Program-made: the position numbers and the translations under genes
Part shown: in pieces, positions 1 through 12,299 of the stretch
Numbering within the stretch: position 1 is the stretch's first letter
How the letters are laid out: every line of letters starts with the position of its first letter
Notes under the pieces: generated by a model
What the model was told of the DNA's origin: nothing
Database searches by the model: none
What the model saw: the letters and a program-made list of their open reading frames with translations, nothing else
Assembly (NCBI GenBank): GCA_030770425.1
Contig: JASJFT010000170.1
Span: forward strand, 1 to 64,000
Reading direction: 5' to 3'
Length of the DNA: 64,000 nucleotides
DNA from: Darksidea phi
Taxonomy: Eukaryota; Ascomycota; Dothideomycetes; Pleosporales; Lentitheciaceae

Positions 1-290
1 TGTACAAACTCCTACTGTGTTTCGTGCGGACCTTCTGAAGAGACTCCCACTATGCAAATCCAAATCAAATCAAATAATAAAGGGTTTTTAAACCTTATGA
101 TATTTTTCTAGTTTCTATAGTAGGCTAAGTAAAAGGAATTATATAGTATTATCCTAGGTATATAGCTTCGCTAACTCGTTAAAACTTAAGAGCCTTATTT
201 ATTACCTGGATTTAGAAGAAGAAGTATATATGTTATATTAGTAAATGGGATAACATTTTGAAGTATTTCGTAGACCGTCCCAAAATACTT
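1..290. other. AT-rich non-coding block
   Basis: From about position 60 onward this stretch is dominated by A and T, with many TATA/TTAA words and no coding frame. It abuts the point where the neighbouring FAD-oxidase pseudogene loses its C-terminal half. That pattern fits a repeat that was mutated by RIP (repeat-induced C-to-T change), but no repeat family is recognisable. RIP is an inference. Confidence 0.5.
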
Positions 291-1440
291 CTCTTACGAC
301 GTTTCCACCTGTCTTGCAATTGAGGCTGACGTTATGATGGGCATCCCGGGATGTGCGCGGATAAACATTGAAGTAACAACGCCAAAAGTGCTACCTTCGC
401 CACCTCGAAGTGCCCAGTAGAGGTCCGAATTCGAGCCAGTCGATGCAGTTACAAAACGTCCATCGGCTGCAACGACTTCAAGCGCCTCAACGTTGTCGGC
501 AGCCATTCCATAGTATCCACTCATCCGCGTATGTCACCACCGGCGACGTAGCCACCGGCATAGCCAACACTCTCACAAATTCCTCCAAGCGCTGTGACCT
601 CGTACTTTTCCGCTGCTTGGTATACTTCTCGTAGTGTCACTCCAGCACCGAGGTTTGGTGCTGAACCCCCATACCCAGAGTCGCTCTTGTAATTCTCGAT
701 AAAGTCGATAGTCTTGAGATTGCGTCCAGATGCTCAGAGCTTCGGCGCCGAAGGACTTCCCAAGGTAGTCATGGCCGGTGTTCTTGATAACAAGTCGCAT
801 ATGAGCATTCCGAGCAAAATTCAGCGTGAGCTAGATATGCGCTACTGGAGACACGTTGACGGTATAAGCTGCGTAGGGACCTAGCAAACAGGTACCGTTC
901 GGTCTATTAAATGCAAGAAATGTATCGACTTGGAAGATAGGCCACATGTTAGATGTTGGATCCGCTTCACTATCGCGATGTCAGTATAATGCAAGGATGC
1001 AAGGTTTTGAAACAAGGAATCCATACCGTAGGTACGGATTCGTAAAGTTCTTTGTGATAGCGACGCACTTCGCTCACATCGTACAGACTCCAGTTCTTGT
1101 AACATGACTCTGCGAGAGGAATTGTCCGAGTGAGGGCGCCATCGATCAATTCATCGAACCGATCCCAAGTTGCCTCTGACGACCAATCATCACCTCCCGG
1201 GAAGGTCTTGCAATCGCCACTCCTTGGTAAGAGCGCAAAGCCAACGGCGCCGTCACCCGAACCAACCAACTTCTGGTCAAGCGAAAGTCGAGCAATTGCC
1301 TGGTCTGTAAGCTGCTTTTTCTTGTACTCGAACAAATACGCATTTGAAGGAGTGCTCAAGATGACAGGAACGGTGATGCTTCCACGCATGATGGCTAAAG
1401 CAATGAGAATGCGAACCGCGTTGGTAAGGGGGGCGGTCAT
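291..1440 (-). pseudogene. Truncated, frameshifted berberine-bridge-like FAD-linked oxidase
   Basis: Three frame-separated blocks read in order match an FAD-binding PCMH-type (BBE-like) oxidase. The first runs from the ATG at 1440: a hydrophobic leader (MTAPLTNAVRILIALAIM), then CKTFPG, then a block ending near SCYKNWSLYD. The second, around 800-600, has [15 protein letters not shown], the conserved flavin-domain segment. The third, 524-294, has AADNVEALEVV, WALRGGEGSTFG and VVTS. Between blocks the frame changes at least twice and stop codons intervene, one of them (context HI-stop-LTLN) explainable as CAG to TAG. The frame ends at about 294, where AT-rich DNA begins, so the substrate domain and the C-terminal BBE domain are missing. 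Such enzymes are usually secreted flavoproteins of secondary metabolism. Here the gene cannot make a working product. Family assignment is firm; the exact original exon structure is not. Confidence 0.8.
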
Positions 1441-2794
1441 AGTGTCAGAAGGCTCAAGAGCTCCTCATATCAACATGAAGTTTTCTGGTCGCCTAACAAC
1501 TACTTGTTCACCCCACATATCTTATGTAATTGGAGACGGACGCCACATTTGCACGTCAATTTCAACAGGCGAGGGAGACGATGGAAGTGTTGCTGGTTTG
1601 GCAGCTTGCCCTATCGGGTTCAGCTGCAGTTCGGAGGTACTGTGCGAATGCGAATTTCTGGAAGATGAACGGCTAGCGGGGTGTATTTATAAGCCTGCAA
1701 AGGCCTGGCGTGCGCACAGCTTTCTCTGTTGCTCCACGAGACTGGCCAATTACGTGGATCTACTTCCATGGTAATTTATGCAAGGCCGCTCCCCGTGTCA
1801 GCAGCCACCATCCGATTGATCGGTATTGCATGTCCTCTTATTTTAATCCCCGGATTCCGAACGATGCCATATGATATTCCGGTGACGGGGATTGTTCAGT
1901 CGCGAGACAAATTTTGAAATGTATAACACACTTTGAACACACCTTACCTACACCAACACCAACACCATCATCTAGTACCACATCTCATGCGGCCCCCTGC
2001 AACCCCTCCTCGGGTCTTCACAACATCGTGCAGGATCATCACCTTAGGATCTCTCCCCCGAGTTTTCCCACTAAATCAGTCTCCACCGCCAAGTTTGCCT
2101 GAACCAACAAGAACACGGCTCGTCTGTCGACCCACACCGTGCTCATCTTTCCACCTTCTCCCCCTGAAAAGAACGCCCCGCGCAGAGCTTATTGGTAGCA
2201 TGGTCTTAGTCGCATCCTCCCTCAACCATATTTTCTGGCAAGGTTGTTCTGGTGGCATATGCAGCCTAAGCGCTGATATTGCTCAGGGATCGTTCATAGT
2301 GCGTTCGGCGTTCGTGCGCCAGTATTATTTCATTATAGTTGAGTTCGGGGAACGCAGGAATGTTTTCTGCTGGTTTTCTCGGTTCTTTTCCTTACCCCAC
2401 GTTTTGGCACTTCGAGACTTGTGGCTTGATGTAGATCTCCTTCCTCAGCTTCAGACTAGCGGTAACGGGTATCGATGATAGCTCCGCCACCATTAGTGTA
2501 GAAGAAGGTTAAACCGAGGAAAAGGTCTGCTCAGAAGAATGGGATCCGGGATCGAAAGTACACCGGAGGGGCCGCGAGCTGAAGAGCAGAGGCGTCTTGG
2601 TACCAGTATGACACATGCGTCGTCCCATGAAAAGGTGAAGGCATGAGATGTGTCTTGGGATGTGCCTAAATTAAACGAGACAACGAGGATTATTTCCGCG
2701 TCTAGGCCTGCTAAGCTGCATGCGAGATTCCATCGGGTCTTTTTGCTGTGTTTAAGAGCGGGCGAGACTGACACCGGCGTTCAGAGATGCTGAA
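1441..2794. other. Intergenic, no supported gene
   Basis: Contains the upstream region of the FAD-oxidase pseudogene and the 3' flank of the rhodopsin-domain gene. The open frames on either strand (for example plus 1933-2478) have no recognisable motif, biased composition or splice-linked continuation. Confidence 0.5.
1683..1691 (-). promoter_or_regulatory. TATA-like box of the FAD-oxidase pseudogene
   Basis: Reads TATAAATAC on the minus strand, about 245 bp upstream of the ATG at 1440. It is plausible as a relic core promoter, with no other support. Confidence 0.3.
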
Positions 2795-4169
2795 CTATCC
2801 TGGACTATCATAACGAACCTTGTGGAGCGTTATATTTTGTCCATCCCCACCAAACTCGTTCGAATTATTGAACCCACGTATAGCCGCGACACTCGTAATC
2901 CTCACAATCTTGCCATTCGCATCTTCGATAAATTCCTCGTCTGGTAGAATTTCCGCAGTGCTTCGCCCGTCATCCACATATTTGCCATCTCCGGTCCTAC
3001 TCTCATTGCTATAGATTGTGGGCAGTATATAATCCTGTGGACGCGTGTCGGTGGCGCCGAGGCGCTCGAGGATACGTTGTGGAAGAACTTTCTTGAGGAG
3101 ATTATCAAATGTACGACGGAGCGGCGGTAAACACGCGACGATGATGCAGATCGAGTTTTCCGACGTGCTGAGAGAAGTGGTGGTGACGGAGACGTAGAGA
3201 TTGTCTTTTATGCCATAAAAGCTTCGCTGGAGTTGAGCAAAATGGATGGGTTTGGCGATGGAAACCCCAGTACCGCTGATTTGCGTTAGATAATGCTTGA
3301 GGTGCATACAATACTAAGGCAAAGGTCTGAACACACTACTACTCTCGGTAGTGTACCCAGACTTGCGTAAGTGCATTGTACACTTAGTAAAGAGCTTACA
3401 GAAGTGCCGTGAGAAACACTAGTCTCACACCCCACCGCGTGTATGTGCTAACTCGAATTTGTCGTAGATAGATGATGGGGGCTGCGGCGTACAGGAGATC
3501 GGTCAAGACATTAGTACTGCTTTGGATATAAGTGATATAAGTGTGGATTATTAAAGGCCAACACTTCCTGTCGTCTGGCTTGATGGAGCGATCCCACCTG
3601 GCCGACACTGGCGTACAAGCTGCCCAATGGGAGAGCATTGGAAGTATGAAGTTGCATATGCAGATCAAGACAATGGAAGCGATGATGATGTAGCGATAGG
3701 TTTTTGAGAAGTTGAGGGCGAGGAGATAGGCGCAGATGGAGAGTTTGGCGAAGAACATGGCATACATGTTCAGTGCTCCCCCAATATGCTGGAGGAAGAA
3801 GACTCGATTTCGAACTTCGAAGGTAACAGAAGGGTCGGCATCGACGCGTCCTTCGCCCGAAAAAGCAGAGACAAGAAGATATGCGTGACCGGCAAGTGCT
3901 GTGATCTGGGTGCGGGTCAGAAAATTTTTACAGCATATTCAACAGAGCGCTACACATACGAGGGCCAGTATGATCCAATAGTCGCTCCAACCTATGGGGA
4001 GGTCAACGTAAGTGGTCTCGAGGGATGGACTACAATTACCCATTTTTGGACTGATTCTAAACCTAACAATCAGCCTCCACACTGCGAAGAACGTCATCAG
4101 AATAGTGGCGGTGATGTTGATGCCTTTCGCTGTGTCGGAACGATTGGGGTATGACTGAGAAGCTGCCAT
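2795..4169 (-). CDS. Rhodopsin-domain (SAT4-like) integral membrane protein
   Basis: Four exons on the minus strand: 4169-4040, 3991-3960, 3905-3400, 3275-2795. The introns are 48, 54 and 124 bp, all GT...AG; the last has CTAAC just before CAG. The exon sum is 1149 bp, giving 382 residues with one continuous frame. The product has an N-terminal exoplasmic start and about seven hydrophobic segments. Family landmarks are GWSDYWIILAL, a FFAKLSICAYLLAL helix, RCW-like 'RKCWP' after a PxSARWD segment, NVLTDLLYAAAPIIYLR, and IIVACLPPLRRTFD before a cytosolic tail. This matches the fungal rhodopsin-like/SAT4 family (PF20684 as I recall), which is very large in Pezizomycotina and of mostly unknown function. 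A ligand or signalling role is not shown. The second gene of this family sits at 62.1-64 kb. Confidence 0.85.
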
Positions 4170-5696
4170 GGTGCGCCGTTGTCATTCTAAGCCGTGACGG
4201 CAGACAGGAATGCCGTAGTACAGTGTCGTGAGAAAGACACTAGGGCCCACAGGAAGTTCCCAGAACCGGACGGTTGGACTCTTAAGCGATAAAAGCTGTT
4301 GCTATGGCGCAGTTCGCATTGGACCCGAGTCATGGGCTCGGACTTTGCGCTGAGATGACACGAGAGAATGCATGCTGGTAGCCTAGTGGCCCAGTGCCAC
4401 AGCAGGGCGCAAGGAATGTGACAGGATGTTGAATTCAGCTATAGGCCGCCAAATATAAAATCCGCGACGCGGGTGGCAGCGTGATCAAGACGTCGGGACG
4501 CACAGGATCGACCGCTGAGTGGAGAGAAACGACGGGGCGTACCGGGGCGAACCCGGGCGGACCTTGACAAAGAGCCTAATTCCCGAAGTATTGAACGAGT
4601 CTGTAAAGAGGCGGCGCGGCTGAGCGTGCGCTGGTCGTGATGCTGACCATGAGCTGACAGGAGCCGTGTTCTCGCATCGCTTACATGCGACTGAGAGACG
4701 AAGAACGCAAAAGGAGTGTTGTTGTTAATCCTGAAAACTCTCAAGGCATGTTGGAACATGTGTACGAGATGGGGGTGATATAGGGTGGGGTAAGGAGGAA
4801 TCGTCAGGGCCGATGCGAAAAGTGTCGGCATCTGACTTGCCTTTGATTGGCTGCGTTGCATGAACCACCCGGTCCACTCCGAATACGAGAGCGGAAGGTC
4901 CGATCCGCTCACACGCCGATGAGCAGCTTGCTTGAATTTGGAAATTGCGGTCGGTGCACCGACTTTATTTTCACCTACAGCAACCATATCTCCGCTGTCC
5001 TAGCTCTATATCTGTGTCAGCCTCCAGTTATCGCAGAGGTCCCTTCGATAATCTCCTCTCCCATGGTATCACTACGTGTAGGTTTCAAGAAACTTACGCA
5101 GCAGCAAAATAAACAGCACCGAACTAGGTTAATGTAGGAAACAGCGATGCTCTACGTACTACACCAAGTTTAGGCTTTCACCAATTTGATCAACCGGTGT
5201 ACGACTATTAGACCACGGCGATCAAAGCTTAATTCTTGGATTGGGGAAGGGCCAACGGACTATCTTGCTTCAAAGAATGGGAAATGAGCTATGTCTCTGT
5301 AATGCGATGGGAGCGGGTGCCGTTGCATCCTCTTTTGTATCCGCCGCCTGCTATTGGAGACTGAGCTGGGCACAGTACACTGAAGAAAAACAGGGAACTC
5401 TTTACTTTATTGATTTTGTTCGAGCGCCATAACCGTTCTGCCCAGCGCGGTGGCCTTCATGTCCATTGGTCCGCAGTCAGAGAACGACAAGTGGCATGCA
5501 GTACTTTAAAAGTTACCAGAAATATGCACGGTATAGCTCAAAGAATGTGGGAGAAGTCACGATGATTGCAGATGTTCCATCTGAATTTTTTTTTTTTTTT
5601 GAACTAGCATACCATACCATAACGATCCCCAGGCAACAGCGCAATCAGCATCAAAACATCACAGCAAGAACAAACAGACGCTAGAACCCTTACACC
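4170..5696. other. Intergenic, no supported gene
   Basis: One ATG-initiated open frame (minus 4987-4439, 182 codons) has no recognisable motif and is Arg/Ser-rich as in chance frames. A run of about 15 T at 5587 lies upstream of the next gene. Nothing else is recognisable. Confidence 0.5.
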
Positions 5697-7019
5697 ATGG
5701 CGCTGATTAACGCTCAACCTCGCTCGTCGGATTCAAATATGGATTTCGAGCATACGGCAACGATGAAGGAGTTGCAGGAGATGACTATTTCGGAGAAGGT
5801 AAGGAATGCGCGCCTACACGGCTACGTATAGTGCTAATAGAAGACAGGAGTATGAAAGTCCGCACAAACAGCCAGCATTCTCGTTTGCATTGCCGGCTCG
5901 AACACCGCCATCGACTGCTCTCTCGCCAGCACCACGTAGTACCTCGAAAGCCGAGCAGCAGGGAAAGCGAGAGAAAATTGATGTGTTTAAGGATGAGGTA
6001 CGACTGCCTTCGGATACGGTTCGATGGGTCGGTTTGACAGTGAACAGGTCCGGGGAAATTTTCCGGCGTGGAGAGCATCGCAGCAGCAAATCGACTGCAA
6101 GCGGGCTTTGAACGCGAAGTCGGTGATAGCAATGGAGGAACGAAGCTCACGTCTGCATTCTCGATCCAAATCGGATTCCGCCGCGGCTGCCCGACCTGCG
6201 CTTACGCCGCGGAGTGTAGGGGATGAGAAGGCCCCGATAAACACCGTGCCCTTCCAGACCAACACGTTATGTAGCATGCGACAAGACCTCATCCAGCAGC
6301 TCAAGCATTTCTCCGAGCAAAGAGCAGAGCTCATGCAAAAAATGCAAACACTCGATCGGCAGGAGAATCGTGTTCTGGCTCAACTCATGGGTATAGAGTC
6401 GCGTGCGGAGCCCCTCCAACCTCGCCTAACCTGTTCCGCTAGCGCTATAACCGCGCCTCCGCTGTCCAGAGTCGACACTGTGCCCCTTGTCCTTCCCATG
6501 CCCGTAGTAGACTTCACATCATCGCAACCTGAGAAGACCACTCACAAATCTCTTCCCCCAAAGGCACAACCGCATGGGCCCGCCTCTGCATCTTCGAAGT
6601 CAACTCCCTCGGCTACAGAACTTCGCACACCACGCACGTCGGACCGCATCGCATTTGCTGAAAGAACGGCGCACGGGACTTCCAAGGCGACGCCGTTACA
6701 CGCTGTGCAAGATGCGGAAGCCTCGCCCATGATGCTAGGATATGAGACTGATGAGATTGTGACCGAAAATGAGCATTTCAATATCGGTGTCACGCCGTTG
6801 AGACGGACGAGATCAATGCGCGTTCCGATGAAGTTTGGCGACAATGAAAGAAGTGGGACTAGAAATGATGAACGAGGGTACAGAACGGAGAGGATGGCCA
6901 CACCAGCCGTTCGACCTACTGATAAGATCAGACGGGTCGATACGCCTGCAAGGACGCCAGGCTTATCGAAGTTTTACGAGGTGCCGCACACGGTTGCGCG
7001 GAAGAGATGGGCATTTTAA
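5697..7019 (+). CDS. Unknown protein with central coiled coil, 3 exons
   Basis: Exons 5697-5798, 5848-5997 and 6048-7019, with introns of 49 and 50 bp that both restore one frame (1224 bp, 407 residues). The start ATG is in a good context (ACCATGG). The N-terminus is short and charged (MDFEHTATMKELQEM), followed by a Pro/Ser-rich stretch. VRGNFPAWRASQQQ then begins a basic segment. A heptad-like helix near residues 165-200 (LIQQLKHFSEQRAELMQKMQ) suggests a coiled coil. The C-terminal third is Ser/Thr/Pro/Arg-rich, with LGYETDE and RTRSMRVPMKF. There is no signal peptide or membrane helix. I do not recognise the family. The composition suggests a nuclear or cytoskeletal scaffold, but that is a guess. 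Confidence 0.7.
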
Positions 7020-7679
7020 ACCCCGGGACGATTGTGCTAGCATCGCCAAGGTCTGCTAAAACGTAGGCTATCCTGTGAAGACTCATCCGAAGAGCCTTTT
7101 GACCGTCTTCTAACTACCAAAGTAAAATGGTTATGCGGCAGTCCTACTCTTCGTTCTTCGTACGTACGGATACAAACGTTGATATTCCAAAGTGTTTTTT
7201 AATATGCGTACTTTTATGTAACACTTTTATACTGCTCTGGTCGCGTGAACCATTGTAGGCCTGGTGCCATTAAGTTGTTGCGAGCTGAAGTGCGCACAAG
7301 TGTCTGCCCCGATCTACGACGCATCATCTTTCAACATTTGTTATGATAACGCTGGCTCAGCAGGACTATTCAAGCATCAAGAAACTTATACTACAGTATC
7401 AATAGCACGCGCACTAGGATGCAATCCCCTATCAAAATTGCGATATTGGCGCCCACCGGCGCGCTCGATGGCCCATAGCTTATTCTATTTCAAGCCTTCG
7501 TCTCGGCCACCGCTCGGCGCGACATCTGAGCGATGGGCTCGACCGTACTTAATCGAGTCAAGACGGCATTTTCCTTGGCTAGAGATCCCAGATCTCTCGC
7601 CTCACGACGTCGTATTTGCTGGCGTGGCTCCCAAAGACCTGGCATCGCTGCATAACGAAGCCAATGACCTTGGTGCACT
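7020..7679. other. Intergenic, no supported gene
   Basis: The first 200 bp is the AT-leaning 3' flank of the coiled-coil gene. A 143-codon open frame (plus 7264-7695) lacks motifs and has Cys/Ser/Arg-rich chance composition. It may overlap relic 5' sequence of the NLR pseudogene, but I could not align it to anything. Confidence 0.4.
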
Positions 7680-10600
7680 ATGGCCAACGCAGTAGAAGAT
7701 TACACGAAGGAGATGGGAAAGAGGATGGATCACTTGCGGGCGCAAAGTATAAGCGACGTAATGATGGTGACTGAGGGCAGTCTAGAAGCTTTTGGACGGT
7801 TCCGACATCATGAGGGCAAAGTGGACAAGGTCCGGTCTGCCTTTTCGCGCCATCTGAAAGATATGTAGAGGGTCGTCAATTGCCTCGAAACGATCGGTAC
7901 TACTACCGGGGCCTTCCCGTCTGCCATGCTGTAAGCATTGTTTTCATTGCAGGTGGGCATCTACTTACGGTAAGTGCACTCGTGTAGTGTTTAGCTATTC
8001 CTTGAACAGTTCGTAGACCTTTGCTAGGGTTAAAGCCGGCTACGAGGGAGTGGAAGCATTTTTCGAGCAGCTTTCAATACTCGAAAACCGGGCAGATCCC
8101 GGGTCGTCGGCGGTGGCAATTATGCATGTATTCTTGGCAAGGCCCTCCATCCGTGGCCTGATACAAGCTATAATAAAGGAGGAGCGGTTCAGTGGATCGT
8201 TGCCGCTCAAAGGTAGACCTGTGATTTGCTGACTGCGCAACTACAGCAATGGCTCAACATCCTCTGAACCTTGAGGATCAAGACCTCGCCGCGGCGTATG
8301 CCACCATACAAGCTTCGACCAAAGATCTGGGTGCGACTGCGGGATACGCGAGCTATAGTACTATCAAAATTACACAGGAAAGCGTGGGAGAAATCCACGA
8401 CAAGGTCGACGAACTGGACAAGAATATCCGACAATTTCTTTCAAAATCGACAGAAAGCGTGCAGGCTATCTATGCCAGCAATCTCAACTTGGAAGTGCAA
8501 ATTTCCGATGGATTTGTCTCCATGCAAGCCAAATAAGACGAGAGCTACGTCATGCAGATGCCCTCGGTCAACAGCAGGAGCGATCCTGCGGGTGGTAGAG
8601 AGTAGGAACGTGGATCAGCAAGCATCGAAGGCGAGGGGAAAAATGGGTGTTGGCGACAGCCAAGGGCAGGCATTAGGTAGGATACCAACAAATTTCGAGG
8701 AAAACAAGCTTTACACCAGTTTTGGACAAGGACCGGCGACGAACCGGGTCAAAGACGATACCATCGGCCAGGCATTTCTTCAAGGCACCACTATTTGGCC
8801 GGCAGAAGAACAATACGCCAACTCTTGGCTCAATGGCAATATACCGCTGCTCTGGATCCCCGGGTCCAGACAGCATGGACAAGTCTTTCGTAGCCCATTC
8901 ATTGGTTCGAAAGCTACGTCCGCGCGATAGTGAACGCTCAAATCACGCCTACTTCTACTCCCGATCGGACATGAACTGCTCAGGGGGAATGCAGGATGCC
9001 TTTACATACCGTGCGGTGCGAGTAGCCTAGTCCAACAGCCATTACGCAGACCTCCTTGCTACTTAGCTGAGAGATGATGCCGCCGAACCGAAAGATGTTT
9101 ATTACAGTGCGAATCGCTGTGACATGTAGATGTGAAGAGCTGAACTGAGTTGATGGTAATAGCGCTGTAGAAGAGCTGCTTATATACATGTATGAGAAGT
9201 ATATACCGGGGTAGCGATATGAGCTAGCCTGATAACATTCTTACATAGAAATGGTTTTCTGTTTTCCGAAACGGGTCGCAGAGCATGGACCGCGTATATT
9301 TCGTATTCAACGGAATGAATGAGTTTGTAGACGCGGAAAAAAAAATAATAAAAAAAATTAAATTCCTGCTAACTTTTCTCGAAGACGTGAGACGGGAGAA
9401 AGCGACTATTCCTGTATTGATAACGAGCAGACCAGAAGTCTGTACGGCTCATTGAGCACCTGGCCCCTTCGATCTTCAATCTCACTAAAGAGAAGCTTGC
9501 TTCCGACCTCAAAACGCTCGTCAAGCATCGCGTGGGGACGTTGTCTTGCTCGAGGAAATTCAGATCGACGGTCAAGAAGGCGGTCTTATGCGAGGTTGTC
9601 AGGCATACCGATTATAAGTAAAATATGTCCGCATTGGTGCACCAACGGTCATGGTATAAGTAGGAACACCGACTGTACACATCCAGCGGAACCTAGGAAA
9701 ATATGTTCGGAGGAGATTTCACCCCATGCATACTACCAGAACAAGTGGTTGATATGAAGACTACCAAGCTTGTCTGTCTGCTCAGTCCGATTTCGAACGC
9801 TAGCACGCACACATATGGCCAAGTAATGTACCTACCAAACTAGACACGTTATATGTCGAATACATGTTGCGAAGGGTGTCCGATCTAGAACGTGAGAACG
9901 TGGTGCTAAGACCTTAAGTAACATGTCTATAACTCTACTCGAACTCAACAAGCTATTACTTGACGAGTGCGGACGGGACCGATCGATCGATCCGCCGATA
10001 TAATTTCATACGCTCAAGCCTCTCTCTCCGCTTGGCTGCCATTTTCAAAACAGGTACTCTCCCTCCGCTATGGCTGGGAAATTGTAAAGGCCGCTTTGCC
10101 GGACACGGAGACCACGCTCGATCTTGAGGGCGAGATCATAAGGCAACAATCATCTCGGTAAGTGCATCGTTCTGAAATCTATGGACTGTTCTAGATAGAA
10201 GGCACTGTACTTGGATTTCCTAGGAGGGGGCAACATGTGTCGTCGCGCCCGCTGCTGTCGTCTAGAATCCTCGAGCTTTGGCAAATAAGTCTCATTGACG
10301 AGGAGCGGATCGGAGATACCGAGCTCGTTATGGGCGAGGATGAGGGTGATGAGGCTGCATTGCAGGTTGAGGAGCCCACGTCTTTGAATCAATCAAGTAG
10401 TTGACGTTGACGTTTCAAGAACAGTCTCTACGGCATTACTTCCAAACTTCTTCAACAGGGTCCGACGGCACGAAGGTTCTGCGAATGCCAGCATGTGACG
10501 CTCCCGTGCTGGTTCTCACCCTGTGCGCGACATGGTGAGAGGAATAGGAAAAGCGGACAACAAAGGGCATTTTTATTCATTGATAGGTCACTGGCGAGAG

Positions 10601-10936
10601 CATTCTCTCACACTCTCAGTCGAAGACGCTTCCGACTCCCTCGTTAGCCATGTGGTTAGTTCGCTTCATTGCATTCTTAGCAGTGCCCATGACCATCTGG
10701 ATCTGTTCTGGGAACCGCAGTTATACGCCCCGAGATCTCCAGACACAACTCAATGGTACAACAGGGTCGTTCTTCGGGCTCGCAAGTCCCTGTTCCATTC
10801 CAAAGGATCGAGAACGCCCAAAGTCAGGCACTGGGCTGCCGGCATGAACGCAGAAAATGTTAATTGTTTTGAATTTGCACAGTGGGACTCTCTTTTGCAA
10901 GGTCCGCACGAAGCAGTACGAGGTTGTACCCAGTAG
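7680..10936 (+). pseudogene. Decayed NLR-like STAND NTPase gene (N-terminal helical domain + NACHT)
   Basis: A series of short blocks on the plus strand, in changing frames, follows the order of a fungal NLR-like protein. 7680-7865 (VEDYTKEMGKRMDHL, FGRFRHHEGKVDKVRSAF), about 8033-8230 (YEGVEAFFEQL) and 8249-8533 resemble the helical 'Goodbye-type' N-terminal domain. About 8800-8960 has NSWLNGNIPLLWI followed, in another frame, by KSFVAHSLVRKL and AYFY, the position of a NACHT/AAA Walker A. 9370-9600 has PVLITSRPEV and DLKTLVKHRVGTL. 9862-10158 has LRRVSDLEREN, LLELNKLLLDEC and AWLPFSKQ. 10258-10400 has SSRILELWQ and an acidic run, and 10411-10500 has TFQEQSLRHYF. In-frame stops (for example at 7866) and frameshifts separate blocks, and the Walker A itself is ruined. 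Some joints may be genuine introns. Family known for heterokaryon incompatibility and immune-like sensing; this copy should be dead. Confidence 0.7.
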
Positions 10937-12299
10937 AGGGGCTGCTATAGCCACACCTTATACACGATAATAGAGCTGTAGAGCTGTACACAGTAACACC
11001 GACGAGGCGATGTTTCGAACATGGAACATTGAGCATTGAGCATTGAGGCGACGAGCAGTGACATGTGCTGCCGAGCCGCAGAGCGTTGGGGACTCCAACA
11101 GCGGTAGCGAGCTCAAATAGCGTACTCGGCGCAATACTCGATTCTTGATCGCTCCATAGGTCCTAAACGGTACATGGCCACTACCTGGCGGACGATGCAG
11201 TCGATGACGATGACGAGCCGCTAGACGATCCAGAAGCTGCTCTACAGTATGAGAAGGTGGAAGCGAGGGATCACAGTAGTGCACTTGAACCAACGGCGCG
11301 AAAGCCTGGCGTCCCCAACGACAGCAACGCAAGTGACGCCTCCGCAGATAACTCTCATGGTCGGAGCGACATACACGAACCGCCACTCTGGGAAAGCGAC
11401 GAGGATGGATATCTATGGGGACGAAGGGCTGGGGCATCAAGAATGAGGTTATTGGGATTGGTGAAGAGGAGCTGCTGGTGATGGATGGATTCGTGGCTTG
11501 AAGGAGGTCAGATGGAAGAAGGCTTGGGAGAGGGATTGGCTGGCACATGGTGGGATGGATGACAGTGACGAGGCGTGATTAGGCCGTTTGAGGTTTTCGC
11601 ACACTGCCCAGCGTCATCCTTCGGCTTACATGCCACCCCCCTAATGCCATGCTGGGCGAGATGACGTGGGTGGAATGATGGTTTTGGAAGTGCTTGTGGA
11701 ATCATGACGATTTGGGTTTGTGCAAACTCCGTGGGTTGGTCGAGCCGAGTCCTGCATGTCTTGGACGTAACGATGTGTGCATGCAGCGCATCCGTGCCCT
11801 CGGGGCTGTGTACCAGGCACGATTCGCCAGAGCTGACGCCTCGATGCTGTGATGGCGTTTTCTCGCTACGGAAGTGACCGGGAGCTGCATGTTACGGTAG
11901 ATGAGCCTATCTGTGCCGGTGATGGGGGGCCGGCCGTGTTGCGAGGCTTCCATCCCTCTAGCCATGCTTGTAACTAGCAAGCCGCCCACGTGATTCCGGA
12001 CGAATTCAGAGACATGCATCGACTAGTCTTCTGAAGCCCTGTAGTTGGAGTGAAAACGGCAGCGTTCGTCGTCCGGGGGGGGCAAGCGAGGGTGGTGCAA
12101 AGGTGCAAGCACGAAACGGACCATGGACCGGCTAGAGATTGCGGTGAAGCTGGCCAAGAAACAATGCACTCAAAAGCGAAACGACTGCAGAGAGAATCCT
12201 TACGGGAATAGCGCACGACGTCGCTCTCGTAGCCGGGAGTAAGCCTCGCTCGCCAGCACCGGCCACGGTCGTGCTGAGCCATGGCCTGGGTCGATCCCG
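10937..12299. other. Intergenic, one coding-like fragment
   Basis: Contains the acidic coding-like frame described separately (11172-11481). The remaining sequence has no recognisable gene. A short direct repeat (ACATTGAGC/GCATTGAGC, GCATTGAGG) lies near 11025-11050. Confidence 0.4.
11172..11481 (+). other. Possible exon or gene remnant, acidic
   Basis: One plus frame stays open for about 100 codons with protein-like composition: ADDAVDDDDEPLDDPEAALQ, then Ser/Asp-rich, then WESDEDGYLWGRR, ending at TGA near 11479-11481. No ATG, partner exon or known family could be fixed. The antisense frame is also open (196 codons) but Pro/Arg/His-rich, as expected for the shadow of an acidic sequence. 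This could be the last part of the NLR pseudogene or an independent relic. Confidence 0.25.

Noticed and set aside
1130..1774. 214-codon plus-strand frame
   Set aside because: Antisense to the FAD-oxidase pseudogene, which has clear family motifs; this frame has none.
4439..4987. 182-codon ATG frame on the minus strand
   Set aside because: No motif, no splice partner, Arg/Ser-rich chance composition, and no promoter signal.
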